Assembly (NCBI RefSeq): GCF_013408655.1
Contig: NZ_JACCBP010000002.1
Coordinates: 62,001-126,000, forward strand
Direction of reading: 5' to 3'
Source of the DNA: Pigmentiphaga litoralis
Lineage (GTDB): Bacteria > Pseudomonadota > Gammaproteobacteria > Burkholderiales > Burkholderiaceae_B
DNA length: 64,000 nt
In this document: positions 51,186-60,895 of the stretch, piece by piece
How the letters are laid out: the number at the start of each line of letters is the position of its first letter
How positions within the stretch are numbered: the stretch's first letter is position 1
Program-made: the position numbers and the translations under genes
Notes under the pieces: model-generated
The model's input: the letters and a program-made list of their open reading frames with translations, nothing else
The model's database searches: none
Told to the model about the DNA's origin: nothing

Positions 51186-53201
51186 ATGGCTCTCCTTGCT
51201 CTGACCGACATCGAACTGGCATTTGGCCACGTTCCCCTGCTGCACCAAGCGAACTTCTCGATCGAGACGGGCGAACGTGTGGGCCTGATCGGGCGTAACG
51301 GCACCGGCAAATCGTCGCTGCTGCGCCTGCTCGATGGCCGTTCCGTGCCGGACGACGGCCTGCTGGTGCGCCAGGGCAAGCTCAAGGTCACGACCGTCGA
51401 GCAGGAACCCCTGCTGAACGACGACGACACCGTATTCGATGCCGTGAGCGAAGGCCTGGCCGAAAGCCGCGACCTGCTGCGGGCGTATCACCGGGTCACG
51501 CACGACCTGGCCGAGCCGGGCGAGGACGTCGACTACGACGCGCTGATGGACGAGTTGATGGTGCTGCAGGGCAAGCTGGAAGCGCAGGACGGCTGGACCG
51601 TGCAGGCGCGGATCGAAGCCACCCTGGTCAAGCTCAACCTGCCGGCCGACGCCCTGATTTCGGGCCTGTCGGGCGGCACCCGCAAGCGCGTCGCCCTGGC
51701 CCGCGCGCTGCTGGGCGATCCCGATCTGCTGCTGCTGGACGAGCCGACCAACCACCTGGATTTCCATGCGATCGCCTGGCTGGAAGACCTGCTGCGCGGT
51801 TTTGCCGGCAGTGTCATCTTCGTGACCCACGATCGGCACTTCCTGGATGCCGTGGCGACCCGGATTGTCGAACTGGATCGCGGCAAGCTGGTGAGCTTTC
51901 CGGGTTCCTACAAGGAATACCAGGCCCGCAAGGCCGACATGCTGGAAAACGAACGGCTGGAAAATGCGCGTTTCGACAAGATGCTGGCGCAGGAAGAAGT
52001 CTGGATCCGCAAGGGCGTGGAAGCGCGCCGGACGCGCAGTGTCAGCCGGATCAAGCGCCTGCAGGAAATGCGGCAGCAGCGCACCATGCGCCGTGACCAG
52101 GTCGGCAAGGTGGCGATCGAAGTGGCGGAAGGCGCACGGTCGGGCAAGCTGGTGGCGGATCTGGAAAACGTATCCAAGTCGTTTGGGGATCGCGCGATCA
52201 TCCGCGAGTTTTCCACCACCGTCATGCGCGGCGACCGCATCGGCCTGATCGGGCCCAACGGCGCCGGCAAGACGACCCTGCTCAAGCTAATCCTGGGCCA
52301 GTTGCCCGCCGACAGCGGCACGGTCAAGCTGGGCGCCAACGTGGCTGTGGCCTATTTCGACCAGATGCGCAGTGCACTGAACGAAGACGACGCCCTGGTC
52401 GACGTCATCAGCCCGGGCAGCGAATGGGTCGAAATCAACGGCCAGCGCAAGCACGTCATGAGCTACCTGGGCGACTTCCTGTTCGCGCCGGAACGCGCCC
52501 GTTCGCCGGTCAAGAGCCTGTCGGGGGGCGAACGCGCCCGCCTGCTGCTTGCCCGGCTGTTTGCCCGCCCGGCCAACGTGCTGGTGCTGGACGAACCGAC
52601 CAACGACCTGGATATCGAAACCCTGGAACTGCTGGAAGACCTGCTGCAGGACTACAGTGGCACCGTCTTCCTGGTCAGCCATGACCGCGCGTTCCTGGAC
52701 AACGTCGTCACGCAGACCATCGCCTACGAAGGCGATGCGCGCTGGCGTGATTACGTGGGCGGCTATGAAGACTGGCTGAACCAGCGGTCGTCGGCGGCCG
52801 AAGCGGCGTATGAAGCCAAGGCCGCCGTGGCCGTGCCGGCCGCGGCCGCGCCCGCGGCAGCGAAGCCCGCTGCCGCGGCCAAGGCTGCGTCAACCGCTGC
52901 GGCGGCACCGGCTGCGGAAGCCGCCGCCGCCGCCAGGCCGGCCGCAGCGGCCCCGGCCGCCAAGCCCGCCGAAAAGTCGCGTCTCAGCTCGTGGGAAGCC
53001 AAGGAACTGGACAGCCTGCCGGACGCCATCGCCAAGCTCGAAAGCGAACAGACCGACCTGACCGCCAGGCTGGCGGACGGCATGATCTACCGCGACAAGC
53101 CCGCCGACGCCGCCGCATTCGAAAAGCGCCTGGCCGACATCGAGGCCGAGATGCTGCAGAAGCTGGAACGCTGGGAAGCGCTGGAAAGCAAGCGCGGCTG
53201 A
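51186..53201 (+). CDS. uup: ABC-F ATPase Uup
   Basis: 671 residues from the ATG at 51186 (MALLALTDIELAFGHVPLLHQANFSIETGERVGLIGRNGTGKSSLLRLLDG). Two ABC cassettes have Walker A GRNGTGKSS and GPNGAGKTT, signatures LSGGTRKRVALAR and LSGGERARLLLAR, and Walker B LLLLDEPTNHLD and VLVLDEPTNDLD. The ABC-F linker lies between them. An Ala/Pro/Lys-rich spacer of about 60 residues (encoded by 52805-52975) precedes a C-terminal coiled coil (SSWEAKELDSLPDAIAKLESEQTDLTARL) that binds branched DNA or ribosomes in Uup proteins. Soluble, with no transport role. Confidence 0.94.
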   Translation: MALLALTDIELAFGHVPLLHQANFSIETGERVGLIGRNGTGKSSLLRLLDGRSVPDDGLLVRQGKLKVTTVEQEPLLNDDDTVFDAVSEGLAESRDLLRAYHRVTHDLAEPGEDVDYDALMDELMVLQGKLEAQDGWTVQARIEATLVKLNLPADALISGLSGGTRKRVALARALLGDPDLLLLDEPTNHLDFHAIAWLEDLLRGFAGSVIFVTHDRHFLDAVATRIVELDRGKLVSFPGSYKEYQARKADMLENERLENARFDKMLAQEEVWIRKGVEARRTRSVSRIKRLQEMRQQRTMRRDQVGKVAIEVAEGARSGKLVADLENVSKSFGDRAIIREFSTTVMRGDRIGLIGPNGAGKTTLLKLILGQLPADSGTVKLGANVAVAYFDQMRSALNEDDALVDVISPGSEWVEINGQRKHVMSYLGDFLFAPERARSPVKSLSGGERARLLLARLFARPANVLVLDEPTNDLDIETLELLEDLLQDYSGTVFLVSHDRAFLDNVVTQTIAYEGDARWRDYVGGYEDWLNQRSSAAEAAYEAKAAVAVPAAAAPAAAKPAAAAKAASTAAAAPAAEAAAAARPAAAAPAAKPAEKSRLSSWEAKELDSLPDAIAKLESEQTDLTARLADGMIYRDKPADAAAFEKRLADIEAEMLQKLERWEALESKRG

Positions 53202-53209
53202 CGGGCCGT

Positions 53210-53869
53210 TTACGTGGCTGCAGGCACTGGCGTGTTCAGCAGCTGCTGCTCCCACAGATAGGCAATACCGCTGCCGGCGGCGTGCTGCTTCAGCACGTCC
53301 GTCACGGCGCCGGCGGTTTCCAGCCGCGCCCAATCCCGCTGCCATTCGGCCGCCACGGCCATCCACGTCATCATGTTGGCGCCGGCGCCGATCATGCGCT
53401 GGATCGCCACCTGATGCGCTTCCACCGAAATGCCACCCGACGCGTCGGTCACGACCGTCACGTCCCATCCTTCGCCCAGCGCCTGGATGACCGGCATCGC
53501 CACGCAGACTTCCGTCCACAGGCCCGCAATGATCAATTGCTTGCGGCCGGTCGCCTTGACGGCATCGACGACTTTCTTGTCCTGCCACGTGTTGATCAGG
53601 GTCCGGTCGATGATGTCCTGGCCCGGGAACACGTCGGTGATCTGCGGGAAGATATAGCCGCCCCGGTCGGCAATCACACTGGTCAGTATCGTCGGCACGT
53701 TGAAGGCCTTGGCGGATTTCGCCAGCGCCGTCGCGTTGTTGACCACCGCCTGCGGGTCGTGGCTGTTCAGGTTGGTGAGCTGGAAGGGCTGATGGTCGAT
53801 CAGGACCAGAACGGAATCTTCGGGGCGTAGCAGCGAATCAAGGCCGTTGCGTAAAGTCATTGCATGCAT
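53210..53869 (-). CDS. YcaC-like isochorismatase-fold hydrolase
   Basis: 219 residues (the start may be Met4). The cysteine-hydrolase fold has Asp in VLVLIDHQPFQLTNLNSHD, Lys near NTWQDKKVVDAVKATGRKQLIIAG and nucleophilic Cys in GLWTEVCVAMPVIQALGEGW. YcaC-type proteins form octamers of unknown physiological substrate. It is divergent from a LysR gene with 152 bp between the starts, so it is probably that regulator's target. It is unrelated in detail to PicF (different flanking motifs). Confidence 0.88.
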   Translation of the reverse strand: MHAMTLRNGLDSLLRPEDSVLVLIDHQPFQLTNLNSHDPQAVVNNATALAKSAKAFNVPTILTSVIADRGGYIFPQITDVFPGQDIIDRTLINTWQDKKVVDAVKATGRKQLIIAGLWTEVCVAMPVIQALGEGWDVTVVTDASGGISVEAHQVAIQRMIGAGANMMTWMAVAAEWQRDWARLETAGAVTDVLKQHAAGSGIAYLWEQQLLNTPVPAAT

Positions 53870-54021
53870 CCTCTTCGGTCAGTCGTTAGAGATTGACCGG
53901 CAGCCATCGCCTGTCGCGATGTGCCGGAGCTGCATTGTCATGTTCCTGTTCCCGCTCCAGTAGTACCATCGGCGGGCAAGCTGTGTCGCGAAAACTGGAA
54001 CGTCAGCGGGGGAACGCCAGC

Positions 54022-54975
54022 ATGGACATCGAAGAACTCAGGACATTTGTCGAAGTGGCCGATGCCGGCGGCATCTCGCCAGGCGCCCTGCGGCTGGGCG
54101 TATCGAAGTCGATCGTCAGCCGTCGCCTGGCGCGACTCGAAGCGGACCTGGGTGTGCAACTGCTGTCCCGGACCACCCGTGGCGCGGCGCTGACCGAGGC
54201 GGGCGCAACCTTCCGGGACTACGCGGCCAAGGTGTGCGCCGATATCGAGATCGGCAAGGAAGCGATTCTGCCCAGCGGCCCCCTGCGCGGGCACTTGCGC
54301 ATCTCGGCGCCAATGTCGTTCGGTCCGAATCATTTTGCGCCAGCCCTGGCGGAAATGGCGCGGCGCCATCCGCAGCTGCAGATGCAGGCCTGCTACACCG
54401 ACCGTTTCGTCGACCTGATTGCCGAAGGCTACGACTGCGCGATCCGTGTCGGCCACCTGCCGGATTCGAACCTGATCGCCCGACGCGTGGGGCCCTTGTA
54501 CGGTCAGATGGTGGCCAGTCCGGACTACCTGGAGGCACATGGCCATCCGGTGACGCCGGACGACCTGGCCCACCACGAGGCGCTGACGAAGGGGCCGGAA
54601 GTCTGGCAGCTGACGGACGGCGAAACGATTCGTACGGTGCGTCCGCAAGGGCGATTCAAGTCGGACAGCGGCGTGGCGCTGGTCGCCGCGGCCGTGGCGG
54701 GGCTGGGCATTGCGTATCTGCCGGATTGCCTGATCCACGAGCACCTGTCGTCCGGTGCGCTGGTGCCCGTCCTGCCGGGCTACCCACCGCCGCCCGCGGG
54801 CGCCTACGTGGTCCGGCCGCCCGGGCAACATCCCGCCCGGAAGATCCGCGCGCTGATTGATTTGCTGATCGAATATTGCGACGGGTCGTCGCATCCGCCG
54901 TCGGGTCGGCAGGCCAGGATCAGGGCCAAGCCCGATGCCGAGGCCGAGGCGGCCACGCCGGATCCGGCCGGGTGA
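54022..54975 (+). CDS. LysR-family transcriptional regulator
   Basis: 317 residues from the ATG at 54022 (MDIEELRTFVEVADAGGISPGALRLGVSKSIVSRRLARLEADLGVQLLSRTTRGAALTEAG): an N-terminal winged helix. A LysR substrate-binding domain follows (LRGHLRISAPMSFGPNHFAPALAEMARRHPQLQMQACYTDRFVDLIAEGYDCAIRVGHLPDSNLIARRVGP), of the subgroup whose members usually control a divergent neighbour, here the YcaC-like gene. The tail of about 30 residues rich in Pro/Ala/Glu is variable. Effector unknown. Confidence 0.93.
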   Translation: MDIEELRTFVEVADAGGISPGALRLGVSKSIVSRRLARLEADLGVQLLSRTTRGAALTEAGATFRDYAAKVCADIEIGKEAILPSGPLRGHLRISAPMSFGPNHFAPALAEMARRHPQLQMQACYTDRFVDLIAEGYDCAIRVGHLPDSNLIARRVGPLYGQMVASPDYLEAHGHPVTPDDLAHHEALTKGPEVWQLTDGETIRTVRPQGRFKSDSGVALVAAAVAGLGIAYLPDCLIHEHLSSGALVPVLPGYPPPPAGAYVVRPPGQHPARKIRALIDLLIEYCDGSSHPPSGRQARIRAKPDAEAEAATPDPAG

Positions 54976-54987
54976 TACGCCGTCGGA

Positions 54988-56157
54988 TCACGCCGGGTAG
55001 TACGCGCCCAGGATCCTTTCGCCCCGCGCGCCCGTGACGGCAGGAAGGTTGGCCGTCCGCCCCTGCACATGGCGGGCGGCCAGCCAGGCGAAAGCAAGCG
55101 CTTCCACCTGCTGCGGCGGGATGCCCAGGGCCTCGGTGGATTGCACCGGCCGCCGCAGACACCGCGCCAGATCGGCCATGAGCCCATCGTTGCGCGCGCC
55201 CCCGCCGCACACCCAGACCTCGGTGGTATCGGCAACGCGTCCTTGCAAGGCGTCGGCGACGGTCTGCGCGGTCAGCCGTTGCAGGGTGGCCTGCACGTCG
55301 GCCGGGGGCAGGGGGCCGGCCACGCCTTCCACCTCCTGGGCTTCGTCTGTGCCTTGCGCCTCGTGCGACACCTGCCAGGCGGCCAGGCGCTGGTCCAGCC
55401 AGTCGGCATGGAACAGGTCACGTCCGGTCGACTTGGGCGGTGGCAGGGCCAGCCAGGGCTCGCTGGCGACGAGATGGGCAAGCAGGCTGTCCGACACGCT
55501 TCCCGATGCGGCAAACGCGCCCTGGGCGTCGTACGGCTGCCCGGTATGACGCGCACACCAAAGGTCCAGCAACAGGTTGGCCGGCCCGGTGTCGAAGCCG
55601 GTGACCGGTTGATCTGGCTGCAGCAGGGTGACGTTGGCAATGCCGCCCAGGTTCAGGATCACCCGGGGCGTGCCGGTGCCGAAGCAGGCTGCATGGAAGG
55701 CGGGCACCAGGGGCGCGCCCTGGCCCCCGGCCGCCACATCGCGGCTGCGGAAATCGGCCACCACTGGAATGCCGATGGCTTCGGCCAATTGCGCCGGCGC
55801 GTTCAGCTGCAGCGTGTAGCCGAGTTCCGGCCGGTGGCGCACCGTCTGGCCATGGGCGCCCACGGCCCGCACGGCCGAGGCGCCCACGCCGGATTCCTTC
55901 AGCACGGCATTGACCACGTTGGCATACACCTGCGCCAACGCCACCGACGCCCGGGCGGCCCGATCCAGTTCATCGGGGCCGGGGGCGTTCAGGGCAAGCA
56001 GGGTGTCCCGCAGTCCGGGCGGGAAGGGCAGGTCGGCATGCGCCAGCACGACCGGGGGGCCGTCAACCGGGCAGCGGGCCAGCACGCCATCGACTCCGTC
56101 GAGGCTGGTCCCCGACATCAGACCGATGTAGAGGTCTGATGACGAGTCCGTGCTCAT
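54988..56157 (-). CDS. anmK: Anhydro-N-acetylmuramic acid kinase
   Basis: Peptidoglycan recycling: phosphorylates and opens anhydro-MurNAc to MurNAc-6-phosphate. 389 residues: YIGLMSGTSLDGVDGVLARC (ATP-site glycine loop), AVGAHGQTVRHRPELGYTLQLNAPAQLAEAIGIPVVADFRSRDVAAGGQGAPLVPAFH (family signature), LNLGGIANVTLL, GFDTGPANLLLDLWC and VWVCGGGARNDGLM. Its start overlaps the stop of the M23 peptidase gene by 4 bp, linking cell-wall cleavage and recycling in one transcript. Confidence 0.96.
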   Translation of the reverse strand: MSTDSSSDLYIGLMSGTSLDGVDGVLARCPVDGPPVVLAHADLPFPPGLRDTLLALNAPGPDELDRAARASVALAQVYANVVNAVLKESGVGASAVRAVGAHGQTVRHRPELGYTLQLNAPAQLAEAIGIPVVADFRSRDVAAGGQGAPLVPAFHAACFGTGTPRVILNLGGIANVTLLQPDQPVTGFDTGPANLLLDLWCARHTGQPYDAQGAFAASGSVSDSLLAHLVASEPWLALPPPKSTGRDLFHADWLDQRLAAWQVSHEAQGTDEAQEVEGVAGPLPPADVQATLQRLTAQTVADALQGRVADTTEVWVCGGGARNDGLMADLARCLRRPVQSTEALGIPPQQVEALAFAWLAARHVQGRTANLPAVTGARGERILGAYYPA

Positions 56158-57602
56158 TTGGCAGCGACAGGCAGGCCGGGGCCGGTGGGGCCGTTCAGCT
56201 TCGCCAGCAGTTCCATCTGATGATGCAGCGGGTCGGTGTAGCTGCGGAACAGCGCCAGGCTCTTGGCGCTCAGGTCGGGCGCGCCGGGCAGGGCTACGGT
56301 CAGCGGATCGACGGCATTGCCGGCAATCTTGAATTCGTAGTGCAGATGCGGTCCGGTCGCCCAGCCGGTGGAGCCGACCTTGCCGATGAATTCGCCCTGC
56401 TGCACCCGCTGGCCCTTCTTCAGGCCGGGCGCGAACGCGCTCATGTGGCCGTACAGGGTCGAATACTGGCCGCTGTGGCGCAGCACGACCACGTTGCCGT
56501 AGCCGTTCTGCGTGCCAACGAAGTCGACCACGCCGTCGGCGGTGCTGCGGATCGGCGTGCCGGTCGGTGCGCCGTAGTCCACGCCCTTGTGCTCGCGCCA
56601 GGTCTTCAGGATCGGGTGGAAGCGGCGCGAAAAGCCGGAGGTCACGCGCGTGAATTCCATGGGCGACCGCAGGAAGGCCTTGCGCAGGCTCTTGCCGGCA
56701 AAGGTGTAGTAGCCGCCGGTCGCGCCGGGCTGCTGGTCGAACCAGATGGCTTCGTGCGACTCGCCCTTGTTGACGAATTCCAGCGCCAGCACCTTGCCGG
56801 CGCGCACGTAGTTGCCCTGGTGGGTATAGGTTTCGTACACCACATTGAAGTGGTCGCCGCGGCGCAGGTCGCGGTGGAAGTCGATCTCGCCCGACAGGAT
56901 TTCGGCGATCTGGGTCGCGACCGAGTCGGGAATGTCGGCGGCGTCAGTGGCGCCGAACAGCGAACTCAGGATCTCGCCATGGGCCATGCGGACCTGGCGG
57001 TCGGTATCGAACTGCACTTCGCTGGCGTTCAGGCCGGCGTCGGTGCGTGCTACCTGCAGCATCTTGGAGACGACCTTGCCGTCCACATCGGCGCCCGGCG
57101 TATGCAGGTAGCGCAGCCAGCGGACCTGACCGAGAACGTCGGTCGACGCCTGGATGGTGCGGCCCGGCACCAGCTGATAGAACCCTTTGGCTTCCGGCGA
57201 CGTGCGCAGGAATTTTTCGACTTCCGGATCGTCCACGCCCAGCCGGTTCAGCAGCGACGCGATGGAGTCGCCCCGCTGGACCCGCTCTTCGCGGATGAAA
57301 TCGGCAGGTGCGGCGGCTTCGTCGCGCAAGACCTGGTCGGCCAGGTCGGGCAGCAGCAGGGCCTGCGTGACGCGGGTGGTGGGCGGCAGGGCATCGTCGG
57401 GCGACAGCGGCGCCACGCCAATGGCGGCTGCGGTGGCGAACACGCCAACAGCGCCCACGCCGATCAGAATGCGCTTCTTGATCGGAGCGACGGTGGGTTG
57501 TGCGGTAGTGCCGGGAGAGGTGATGCGGGTGATGGCGGTGCGCACGGCGTGCGCGATACGGCTGAGCATTGCGTGAGCAACGCCTGAAAACTTAGGATTC
57601 AT
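56154..57602 (-). CDS. M23-family peptidoglycan metallopeptidase (MepM/OapA-like)
   Basis: 482 residues. One transmembrane anchor (KKRILIGVGAVGVFATAAAIGVAPL) is followed by an OapA/LysM-like N-terminal domain (FIREERVQRGDSIASLLNRLGVDDPEVEKFLRTSPEAKGFYQLVPGRTI). The lysostaphin-type zinc domain comes last: SRRFHPILKTWREHKGVDYGAPTGTPIRSTADGVVDF and GPHLHYEFKIAG supply the ligands H, D and H. It should cut peptide cross-links in the periplasm. It is the first gene of the pair with anmK and divergent from tyrS, as is common in betaproteobacteria. Confidence 0.93.
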   Translation of the reverse strand: MNPKFSGVAHAMLSRIAHAVRTAITRITSPGTTAQPTVAPIKKRILIGVGAVGVFATAAAIGVAPLSPDDALPPTTRVTQALLLPDLADQVLRDEAAAPADFIREERVQRGDSIASLLNRLGVDDPEVEKFLRTSPEAKGFYQLVPGRTIQASTDVLGQVRWLRYLHTPGADVDGKVVSKMLQVARTDAGLNASEVQFDTDRQVRMAHGEILSSLFGATDAADIPDSVATQIAEILSGEIDFHRDLRRGDHFNVVYETYTHQGNYVRAGKVLALEFVNKGESHEAIWFDQQPGATGGYYTFAGKSLRKAFLRSPMEFTRVTSGFSRRFHPILKTWREHKGVDYGAPTGTPIRSTADGVVDFVGTQNGYGNVVVLRHSGQYSTLYGHMSAFAPGLKKGQRVQQGEFIGKVGSTGWATGPHLHYEFKIAGNAVDPLTVALPGAPDLSAKSLALFRSYTDPLHHQMELLAKLNGPTGPGLPVAAK

Positions 57603-57864
57603 GCGTCCTGGCCCCGAGAGACGGTTGGGCTAGAATTTGCTTCGAAGTGCGGGTTCGAAACGCGGCGGGTTCCGGCTGCAGCACACGCATCGCCGCGTCG
57701 GAAGCCATGTTCGGGACCGACGCAATCAGGACTGCGCGCGCACCAATTGAACCCGTATATGTAACAACGATGTTTCAACCGGAACGCGCCGAGTATATAT
57801 AACTCAAGCTGGCGTGCCAACACGCCCTCCTTACCATTTACATCTCTTCCCCCATACGGCTGAA

Positions 57865-59133
57865 ATGACTGACTCCACCTTACCGGTTTCTCCGACCCCT
57901 TCCACCGCCGCTGCTGCGGCCTATCCGATCACTCCCGAGGTCGAACGCGACCTGGTGATCGTGAAGCGGGGCTGTGACGAACTGCTGGTGGAATCCGAGT
58001 TCGCGCGCAAGCTGGCCCGCAGCCGCGCAACCGGTGTGCCCCTGCGGATCAAGCTGGGACTGGACCCCACCGCGCCCGACATCCACCTGGGCCACACGGT
58101 GGTGCTGAACAAGATGCGCCAGCTGCAGGAACTGGGTCACACCGTGATCTTCCTGATTGGCGACTTCACGTCCATGATCGGCGACCCCAGCGGCCGCAAC
58201 GCCACCCGCCCGCCGCTCACAAAAGAGCAGATCGCCGTCAATGCGGAAACCTACTATCAGCAGGCCAGCCTGGTGCTCGACCCGGCGCGCACCGAAGTCC
58301 GCTACAACTCCGAATGGTGCGACCCCTTGGGCGCCCGCGGCATGATCCAGCTGGCGTCGCGCTACACGGTAGCCCGCATGCTGGAGCGTGAGGATTTCAC
58401 CAAGCGCTACAAGGGCGGCGTACCGATTTCGGTCCACGAATTCCTGTACCCGCTCATGCAGGGCTACGACTCGGTCGCCCTGAAGTCCGATCTGGAGCTG
58501 GGCGGCACCGACCAGAAGTTCAACCTGCTGGTTGGCCGCGAACTGCAGAAGGAATACGGGCAGGAACCGCAGTGCGTGCTCACAATGCCGCTGCTGGAAG
58601 GCACGGACGGCGTCGAAAAGATGTCCAAGTCCAAGAACAACTACATCGGCATTTCGGAAACGCCCGAGTCGATGTTCGGCAAGCTCATGTCGATTTCCGA
58701 CGTGATGATGTGGAAGTACTTCACCTTGTTGTCGTTCAAGTCGCTGGACGAGATCGCCGCGCTCAAGCAGGAAACCGAGAACGGCCGCAATCCGCGCGAC
58801 GTGAAGGTGCTGCTGGCGCAGGAAATCGTGGCGCGCTTCCACAGCCAGGCAGCCGCCGAACAGGCCTGGACCGATTTCGTGGCCCGCACCAAGAACAAGG
58901 AAATTCCCGACAACCTGCCCGAAGTCGCACTGACCGGCGCGCCGATGGGCATCCTGCAAGTGCTGCGCGAAGCCAGCCTGTGCACGTCGTCGTCCGACGC
59001 GCAGCGAAACGTCGAGCAGGGCGGCGTGCGGGTGGACGGCGTCAAGGTCGACGACAAGGGCCTGAAGCTGGACGCCGGCACCTACGTGCTGCAGGTCGGC
59101 AAGCGCAAGTTCGCGCGGGTGACCCTGGGCTGA
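57865..59133 (+). CDS. tyrS: Tyrosyl-tRNA synthetase
   Basis: 422 residues from the ATG at 57865 ([30 protein letters not shown]); a GTG further up is not needed. It is a class I synthetase with the HIGH-like [29 protein letters not shown], tyrosine-binding [29 protein letters not shown] and KMSKS in [15 protein letters not shown]-terminal S4 domain ([16 protein letters not shown]) ends the protein. The length and the KMSKSKNN form fit the TyrRS subgroup of beta- and gammaproteobacteria sometimes called TyrZ-like. Confidence 0.96.
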   Translation: MTDSTLPVSPTPSTAAAAAYPITPEVERDLVIVKRGCDELLVESEFARKLARSRATGVPLRIKLGLDPTAPDIHLGHTVVLNKMRQLQELGHTVIFLIGDFTSMIGDPSGRNATRPPLTKEQIAVNAETYYQQASLVLDPARTEVRYNSEWCDPLGARGMIQLASRYTVARMLEREDFTKRYKGGVPISVHEFLYPLMQGYDSVALKSDLELGGTDQKFNLLVGRELQKEYGQEPQCVLTMPLLEGTDGVEKMSKSKNNYIGISETPESMFGKLMSISDVMMWKYFTLLSFKSLDEIAALKQETENGRNPRDVKVLLAQEIVARFHSQAAAEQAWTDFVARTKNKEIPDNLPEVALTGAPMGILQVLREASLCTSSSDAQRNVEQGGVRVDGVKVDDKGLKLDAGTYVLQVGKRKFARVTLG

Positions 59134-59507
59134 GGCTCTGAAGCTGTGTGCTGAAAGGTTAAGGGCCGAGCGCGGACCGCGCTGCGGCGGGTGGTTCGAC
59201 AGCCGTTTCACGCCGCAGAGCAGCACGGCCGGCGGGCACCTGGCAGATCTGACAGGGTGCCCGCCTTTTGCTTCGGCAAGTGTCGCGCTCCGGACACAGG
59301 GAGTACACCCGGGTGCGTGCTATCGTCGGAGACGCCTAAGGGCTTTCCTGTAGCCGGAACACGAGACCTTCGTATTCGGCGCGCGTACGGACGTGACGCG
59401 CGTTCCAGGGTGTAAAAGCATCGACGACGCCGCAATTTGCTGCGGTGCATGGTGAATAATAGAACCTGGCACGCCAATCTCGACCTCACCTTTCTAGGAG
59501 CAGCGCG
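59134..59507. other. Intergenic region tyrS to YbhB-like gene (374 bp)
   Basis: Apart from the tyrS terminator I see no gene or clear motif. The YbhB-like promoter must lie in 59400-59490, where the box matches are too weak to call. Confidence 0.5.
59231..59269 (+). terminator. Terminator of tyrS
   Basis: ggcgggcacc and ggtgcccgcc pair across a 15-nt loop and are followed by TTTT. Confidence 0.75.
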
Positions 59508-60155
59508 ATGAAGATCTGGAGCAACTCATTCGCGGACGGACAGCCGATCCCCCCACGTTATGCGTTCGGGAAGATCGATCCCAAGACTCAGGTGACGCTG
59601 TCGGACAACCTGAACCCGCAGCTGGGATGGAGCGACGTGCCCCTGGGCACGCAGTCTTTTGTGCTGCTTTGCCACGACTACGACGTGCCCAGCGTGGGCG
59701 ACACCGTCAACCAGTCGGGCGTCGAAGTGCCGGCCGACCTGCCGCGCGTCGACTTCTTCCACTGGGTGCTGGTGGACCTGCCGGCCGACCTGCGCGACAT
59801 CGACGAAGCCGCGTTCAGCAGCGGCGTGACCCCTCGCGGCAAGAGCCCGGCCACGCCCTTTGACGCGCGCCAGGGCATCAACGATTACACCATCTGGTTT
59901 TCGGCCGATCACGACATGAACGGCGACTACTACGGCTACGACGGCCCGTGCCCTCCGTGGAACGACGCGCTGGTGCACCACTATGTGTTCACGCTGTACG
60001 CGCTGGACATTCCGGTATTGCCGGTCGAAGGCAATTTTACGGGGGCCGATGTCCGCCGGGCGATCGAGAAGCACGTGATCGACCAGGCAGCCATCACCGG
60101 CACCTACACCCTGAACCCGGCCCTCGCGCCAAAGCAGATCGCAGCAGATGACTGA
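59508..60155 (+). CDS. YbhB/YbcL-family Raf-kinase-inhibitor-like protein
   Basis: 215 residues, start ATG behind TAGGAG. It has the phosphatidylethanolamine-binding-protein fold: IPPRYAFGKID, NLNPQLGWSDVPLGTQSFVLLCHDYDVPSVGD, RVDFFHWVLVDLPAD, YDGPCPPWNDALVHHYVFTLYALD and AIEKHVIDQAAITGTYTLNP. The ligand-pocket Asp and His residues are present. There is no signal peptide, so it is cytoplasmic. The function in bacteria is not settled. It overlaps the next start by 8 bp. Confidence 0.92.
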   Translation: MKIWSNSFADGQPIPPRYAFGKIDPKTQVTLSDNLNPQLGWSDVPLGTQSFVLLCHDYDVPSVGDTVNQSGVEVPADLPRVDFFHWVLVDLPADLRDIDEAAFSSGVTPRGKSPATPFDARQGINDYTIWFSADHDMNGDYYGYDGPCPPWNDALVHHYVFTLYALDIPVLPVEGNFTGADVRRAIEKHVIDQAAITGTYTLNPALAPKQIAADD

Positions 60156-60786
60156 ACTCTGGCTCATACGCCACGGCGTGACCGAATGGAATCGCGCGCA
60201 TCGTGTGCAAGGCATGCTGAATATCGCCCTGGACGAAGAAGGCCATCGTCAGGCGGAGCAGCTGGCGGCGCACTTTCGCGAGGTCTCGCCGCAGGCGCAT
60301 GCCAGCTACACCAGTGATCTCGACCGCGCCCATGACACGGCGCGGCCCGGCACGGCGCAGCTCGGATTGCCACTGGGCATCGAGCCCGGCCTGCGCGAGC
60401 GCAAATACGGGGTGTTCGAAGGGCTGAGCTTTCCGGAGCTGGCCGAACGTTTTCCTGAAGCGGCCGATGCCGTGCATCACCGACGTCCGGACTACGACAT
60501 GATGGGCGGCGAATCGCTGCGGCAGTTCCAGCAGCGCGTCGTGAGCACGCTGACGCGAATCGCCGCGCAGCATCCCGATCAGCGGGTGCTGGTGTTCACG
60601 CACAGCGGTGTGATCGACATGGCCTACCGGTACGCGATGGGCATTCCGGTCGAAGCGGAGCGGCGCCGGTCGGTGCCCAACGCCAGCATCAACCGTCTGG
60701 AAATCGACGGGGAACACTGGCGCGTGCTGGGTTGGGGCGACGTGTCGCACCTGGCAGGCGCGCCGGCGGAGATCCACCCGGCTTGA
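60148..60786 (+). CDS. Histidine phosphatase family protein
   Basis: 212 residues: LWLIRHGVTEWNRAHRVQGMLNIALDEEG has the RHG catalytic motif with a second Arg, then SDLDRAHDTARP, ERKYGVFEGLSFPE and VLVFTHSGVIDMAYRYAMG (second His). The branch is close to phosphoglycerate-mutase-like and CobC-type phosphatases; the substrate is unknown. It is translationally coupled to the YbhB-like gene (start inside its 3' end). A 14-bp tandem repeat begins inside its stop codon region. Confidence 0.92.
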   Translation: MTELWLIRHGVTEWNRAHRVQGMLNIALDEEGHRQAEQLAAHFREVSPQAHASYTSDLDRAHDTARPGTAQLGLPLGIEPGLRERKYGVFEGLSFPELAERFPEAADAVHHRRPDYDMMGGESLRQFQQRVVSTLTRIAAQHPDQRVLVFTHSGVIDMAYRYAMGIPVEAERRRSVPNASINRLEIDGEHWRVLGWGDVSHLAGAPAEIHPA

Positions 60787-60878
60787 GGTCGGCAGCTTGA
60801 GGTCAGTGCCTTGAGGTAGGGACCTTGAAGTAGTTACCTTGGGGCGGTACCGACTTCAGGTACCTTTAGGTGGGTACC
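60781..60878 (+). repeat. 14-bp degenerate tandem repeat
   Basis: Consecutive 14-bp units GCTTGAGGTCGGCA, GCTTGAGGTCAGTG, CCTTGAGGTAGGGA, CCTTGAAGTAGTTA and CCTTGGGGCGGTAC, then weaker CGACTTCAGGTACC and TTTAGGTGGGTACC. The first unit contains the TGA stop of the phosphatase gene. Confidence 0.75.
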
Positions 60879-60895
60879 CTGACGCAGCTGTCTGC

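Noticed and set aside
53210..53869. Second maleamate amidase
   Set aside because: Same fold as PicF, but the motifs (LIDHQPFQ, GLWTEVCV) are of the YcaC type and the gene is far from the pic regulon without its operator.
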